Part shown: one piece after another, positions 61,301-64,000 of the stretch
How positions within the stretch are numbered: position 1 is the stretch's first letter
Layout: the number at the start of each line of letters is the position of its first letter
NCBI RefSeq assembly: GCF_051014445.1
Contig: NC_135134.1
Location: 26,601,672-26,665,671, forward strand
DNA length: 64,000 nt
Origin: Colletes latitarsis
Taxonomy: Eukaryota; Arthropoda; Insecta; Hymenoptera; Colletidae
Reading direction: 5' to 3'
Made by a program: the position numbers and the translations under genes
Notes under the pieces: generated by a model
The model's database searches: none
The model's input: the letters and a program-made list of their open reading frames with translations, nothing else
Told to the model about the DNA's origin: nothing

Positions 61301-64000
61301 CTAACTTAGACCTAACATGCGTTATCCTCTAACATATTGATCGAAACCAGGTTCAATGGACTGTTTCAGTGTGGTACCACATCACTACGTGATGCAAACC
61401 AGAAAAATACCCAGGATCCGTTAAACAAGTATGTGAAGAATGCGAAAGTATGTGTCTTATGAGGGAAAATTCCAGGCCTAACCTAGACCTAACATGCGTT
61501 TCCCTCAAAAATATTTATCAGTACCAGGTTTAATTGAATGTTTCAGTGTGGTACCACATTTCTACGTGATTCAAACCAGAAAAAACAGAGGATCTGACCA
61601 ACAAGTATGTGGAGAATGCGAAAGTATGTGTCTGATGAGGGAAAATCCCAGGCCTAACCTAGACCTAACATGGGTCACCCTCAAAAATATTGATAGAAAC
61701 CAGGTTTAATCGACTATTCCAGTGTGGTACCACATTACTACGTGATCCAAACCAGAAAAAGCACAGAATCTGTCCATCAAGTATGAGAAATTTGCGAAAG
61801 TACGAGCCTGATGAGAGCAAATCCCAGAACTAACCTAGACCTAACATGAGTTATTCTCAAAAATATTGATCGAAAGCAGGTTTAATCGACAGTTTCAGTG
61901 TGGCACCACATCGCTACGTGATCCAAACCAGAAAAAACCCAGGATACGTTCAACAAGTATGTGATAAATGCGAAAGTATGTGTCTGATGAGGGAAAATTC
62001 CAGGCCTAACCTAGACCTAACATGCGTTTCCCTCAAAAATATTTATCAGTACCAGGTTTAATTGAATGTTTCAGTGTGGTACCACATTTCTACGCGATCC
62101 AAACCAGAAAAAACCCAGGATCTGTTCAACAAGTATGTGGAAAATGCGAAAGTATGTGTCTGATGAGGGCAAATCCCAGGCCTAACCCAGACATAACTTG
62201 CGTTATCCTCTAAAATATTGATCGAAACCAGGTTTAATCGACTGTTTCAGTGCGGTACCACATTACTACGCGATCCAAACAAGAAAAAACCCAGGATCTG
62301 TTCAACAAGTATGTGAAAAACGCGAAAGTATGAGCCTGATGAGGGCAAATCCCAGACCTATCCCAGACATAACTTGCGTTATCCTCTAAAATATTGATCG
62401 AAACCAGGTTTAATCGACTGTTTCATTGTGGTACCACATTACTACCTGATCAAAACCAGAAAAATACCAAGGATCTGTTCAACAAGTATGTGAAGAACGC
62501 GAAAATATGACCCTGATGAGGGCAAATCCCAGGACTAACCTAGACATAACATGCGTTATCCTCTAAAATATTGATCGAAACCAGGTTTAATGGACTGTTA
62601 CAGTGTGGTACCACATTACTACGGGATCCAAACCAGAAAAAACCCAGGATCTGTTCTACAAGTATGTAAGAAACGCGAAACTATGAGCCTGACGAGGGCA
62701 AATCCCAGACCTATCCCAGACATAACTTGCGATAACATCTAAAATATTGATCGAAATCACGTTTAATGGACTGTTTCAGTGTGGTACCACATTACTACGT
62801 GATCCAAAACCAGAAAAAGCATGGGATCCGTTCTACAAGTATGTGAAAAATGCGAAAATATGACCCTGATGAGGGCAAATCCCACACCTATCCCAGACCT
62901 AACTTGCGTTATCCTCTAAAATATTGATCGAAACCAGGTTTAATGGACTGTTTCAGTGTGGTACCACATTACTACGTGATCCAAACCAGATAAAGCCCAG
63001 AATCTGGCCATCAACTATGAGAAATATGCGAAAATACGAGCCTGATGTGAGCAAATCCCAGACCTAACCAAGACCTAACATGCGTTATTCTCTAAAATAT
63101 TGATCGAAACCAGGTTTAATGGTCTGTTTCAGTGTGGTACCACAATACTACGTGATCCAAACTAGAAAAAACCCAGGATCTGTTCAACATGTATGTGGAG
63201 AATACGAAAATATGACCCTGATACGGGCAAATCCCAGGACTAACCTAGACATAACATGCGTTAGCCTCTAAAATATTGATCGAAACCAGGTTTAATGGAC
63301 TGTTTCAGTGTGGTACCACATTACTACGGGATCCAAACCAGAAAAAACCCAGGATCTGATCAACAAGTATGTGAAAAATGCGAAAGTATGTGTCTGATGA
63401 GGGCAAATCCCAGACCTATCCCAGACCTAACATGCGTTATCCTATAAAATATTGATCGAAACCAGGTTTAATGGACTGCTTCAGTGTGGTACCACATTAC
63501 TACGTGATTCAAACCAGAAAAAACCCAGGATCTGTTCAACAAGTATGTGATAAATGTGAAAGTATGATCCTGATGTGGGCAAATCCCTGACCTATCCCAG
63601 ACCTAACTTGCGTTGTCCTCTAAAATATTGATGGAAACCAGGTTTAATTGACTGTTTCAGGGTGGTACTACATTACTACATGATGCGATCCAGAAATAGC
63701 CCAGGATCTAGCCATGAAGTATGAGAAATATACGAAAGAATGAGCCCGATGAGAGCAAATCCCAGACCTACCCTAGACCTAACATGAATTATTCTCTAAA
63801 ATATTGATCGAAACCAGGTTTAATGGACTGTTTCAGTGTGGTACCACATTACTGCGTGCTCCAAACCAGAAAAAACCCAGGATCTGTTCAACAAGAATGT
63901 GAAAAACGCGAAAGTATGAGCCTGATGAGGGCAAATCCCCAGATCTATCCCAGACATACCTTGCGTTATCCTCTAAAATATTGATCGACACCAGGTTTAA
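58370..64000 (+). repeat. Diverged, edge-like satellite domain
   Basis: Still the same 176-bp unit, but with many private variants: ctgaccaacaagtatgtgg, gagggaaaatcccaggcc, gcgtcaccctc, gactattccag, agaatctggccatcaac, ctacgggatcc, cagacataac. Long identical blocks are rare. Recognisable duplications are about 58369-58880 with 60821-61332 (offset 2452) and the ctgaccaac unit at 59479, 60182 and 61591 (703 and 1409 bp apart, near 4 and 8 monomers). From about 62.2 kb the units are mostly single variants. This looks like less homogenised, probably older satellite. Confidence 0.85.
59251..59415 (+). repeat. 165-bp monomer with core deletion
   Basis: Landmark spacing is 165 bp. The core reads ttcaacaagacgcgaaac, lacking ten bases (tatgtgaaaa) present in normal Q units, plus one base near ttgaccatacc. 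This accounts for most of the 12-bp shortfall in the 2452-bp offset of the surrounding duplication. Confidence 0.85.

Larger units (their letters stand above)
1..64000 (+). repeat. Tandem satellite array, 176-bp monomer, fills the window
   Basis: Every line of the window can be aligned to the same unit. Landmarks such as GTGGTACCAC, CCAGGTTTAAT and CAGACCTAAC recur every 176 or 177 bp, always in the same orientation, giving about 364 copies. Both window ends fall inside the array. Neighbouring monomers differ by substitutions, many at CpG, whereas monomers several kb apart can be identical, which is the signature of higher-order duplication. I saw no inversion of orientation, no inserted element and no unique spacer. 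By analogy with known centromeric satellites of nucleosomal length this is probably centromeric or pericentromeric, but the sequence alone does not prove that. Family and species are not recognised. Confidence 0.98.

Noticed and set aside
1..64000. CRISPR array
   Set aside because: Direct repeats are 176 bp with no unique spacers; all sequence between landmarks is itself repeated.
1..64000. Human or primate alpha satellite, or plant 178-180 bp centromere repeats
   Set aside because: The length is similar, but I recognise no shared sequence and there is no CENP-B box. Similar length is common among nucleosome-sized satellites.
1..64000. Transposon or SINE inserted in the array
   Set aside because: No interruption of the 176-bp rhythm larger than the truncated unit at 8778, no terminal inverted repeats, no poly-A tail and no target-site duplication was seen.

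Overview
The window is one uninterrupted block of eukaryotic satellite DNA. A monomer of about 176 bp is repeated head to tail from the first base to the last, about 364 copies, all in the same orientation. I found no protein gene, RNA gene, transposon or unique sequence. The short open frames (60-92 codons) are phase-dependent readings of the monomer: 176 is not a multiple of 3, and the 'proteins' simply repeat the satellite. Base composition, monomer length close to one nucleosome plus linker, and the layered duplication pattern suggest centromeric or pericentromeric heterochromatin of a multicellular eukaryote. I do not recognise the satellite family and cannot name the species.

The monomer, phased to start at its KpnI palindrome, has these parts in order: a 12-16 bp palindrome centred on GGTACC; a short A-tract; a hypervariable core (monomer positions about 46-80) that defines at least five subtypes; a CTGATGAG block; an 11-bp tandem duplication (AGACCTAACCT then AGACCTAACAT); an AT-rich stretch; and a second dyad, AAACC-A/T-GGTTT. 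Subtypes, named here for their core, are Q (gttcaacaag..aaaaacgcg), E (ccgttcaacaag..gaatgcg), V (gttcaacgag..gtgtgcg, with one extra base so 177 bp), S (ctagccatcaag..atatgcg) and R (caggtcaacatg..aactgcg).

Layout: 0-17 kb consists of very recent multi-monomer duplications: a 2640-bp 15-mer in tandem (about 2144-7423) and a neighbouring module present three times. 17-24 kb is a mosaic with blocks shifted by 3523 and 4580 bp. 24.6-27.8 kb is a tandem 1585-bp 9-mer. 28.2-37.1 kb holds two 3.6-kb copies offset by about 5290 bp (30 monomers). 39.5-56 kb holds overlapping copies offset by 1232, 1760, 2807/2818, 7223 and 11790 bp. 49.2-50.6 kb is a tandem 705-bp 4-mer. 58.4-64 kb is more diverged, with little long-range homogenisation, and looks like older or edge satellite. 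There is no single fixed higher-order repeat. Block sizes of 3, 4, 7, 8, 9, 10, 15, 16, 20, 30, 41 and 67 monomers indicate ongoing unequal exchange and amplification, with gene-conversion-like patches inside some copies.
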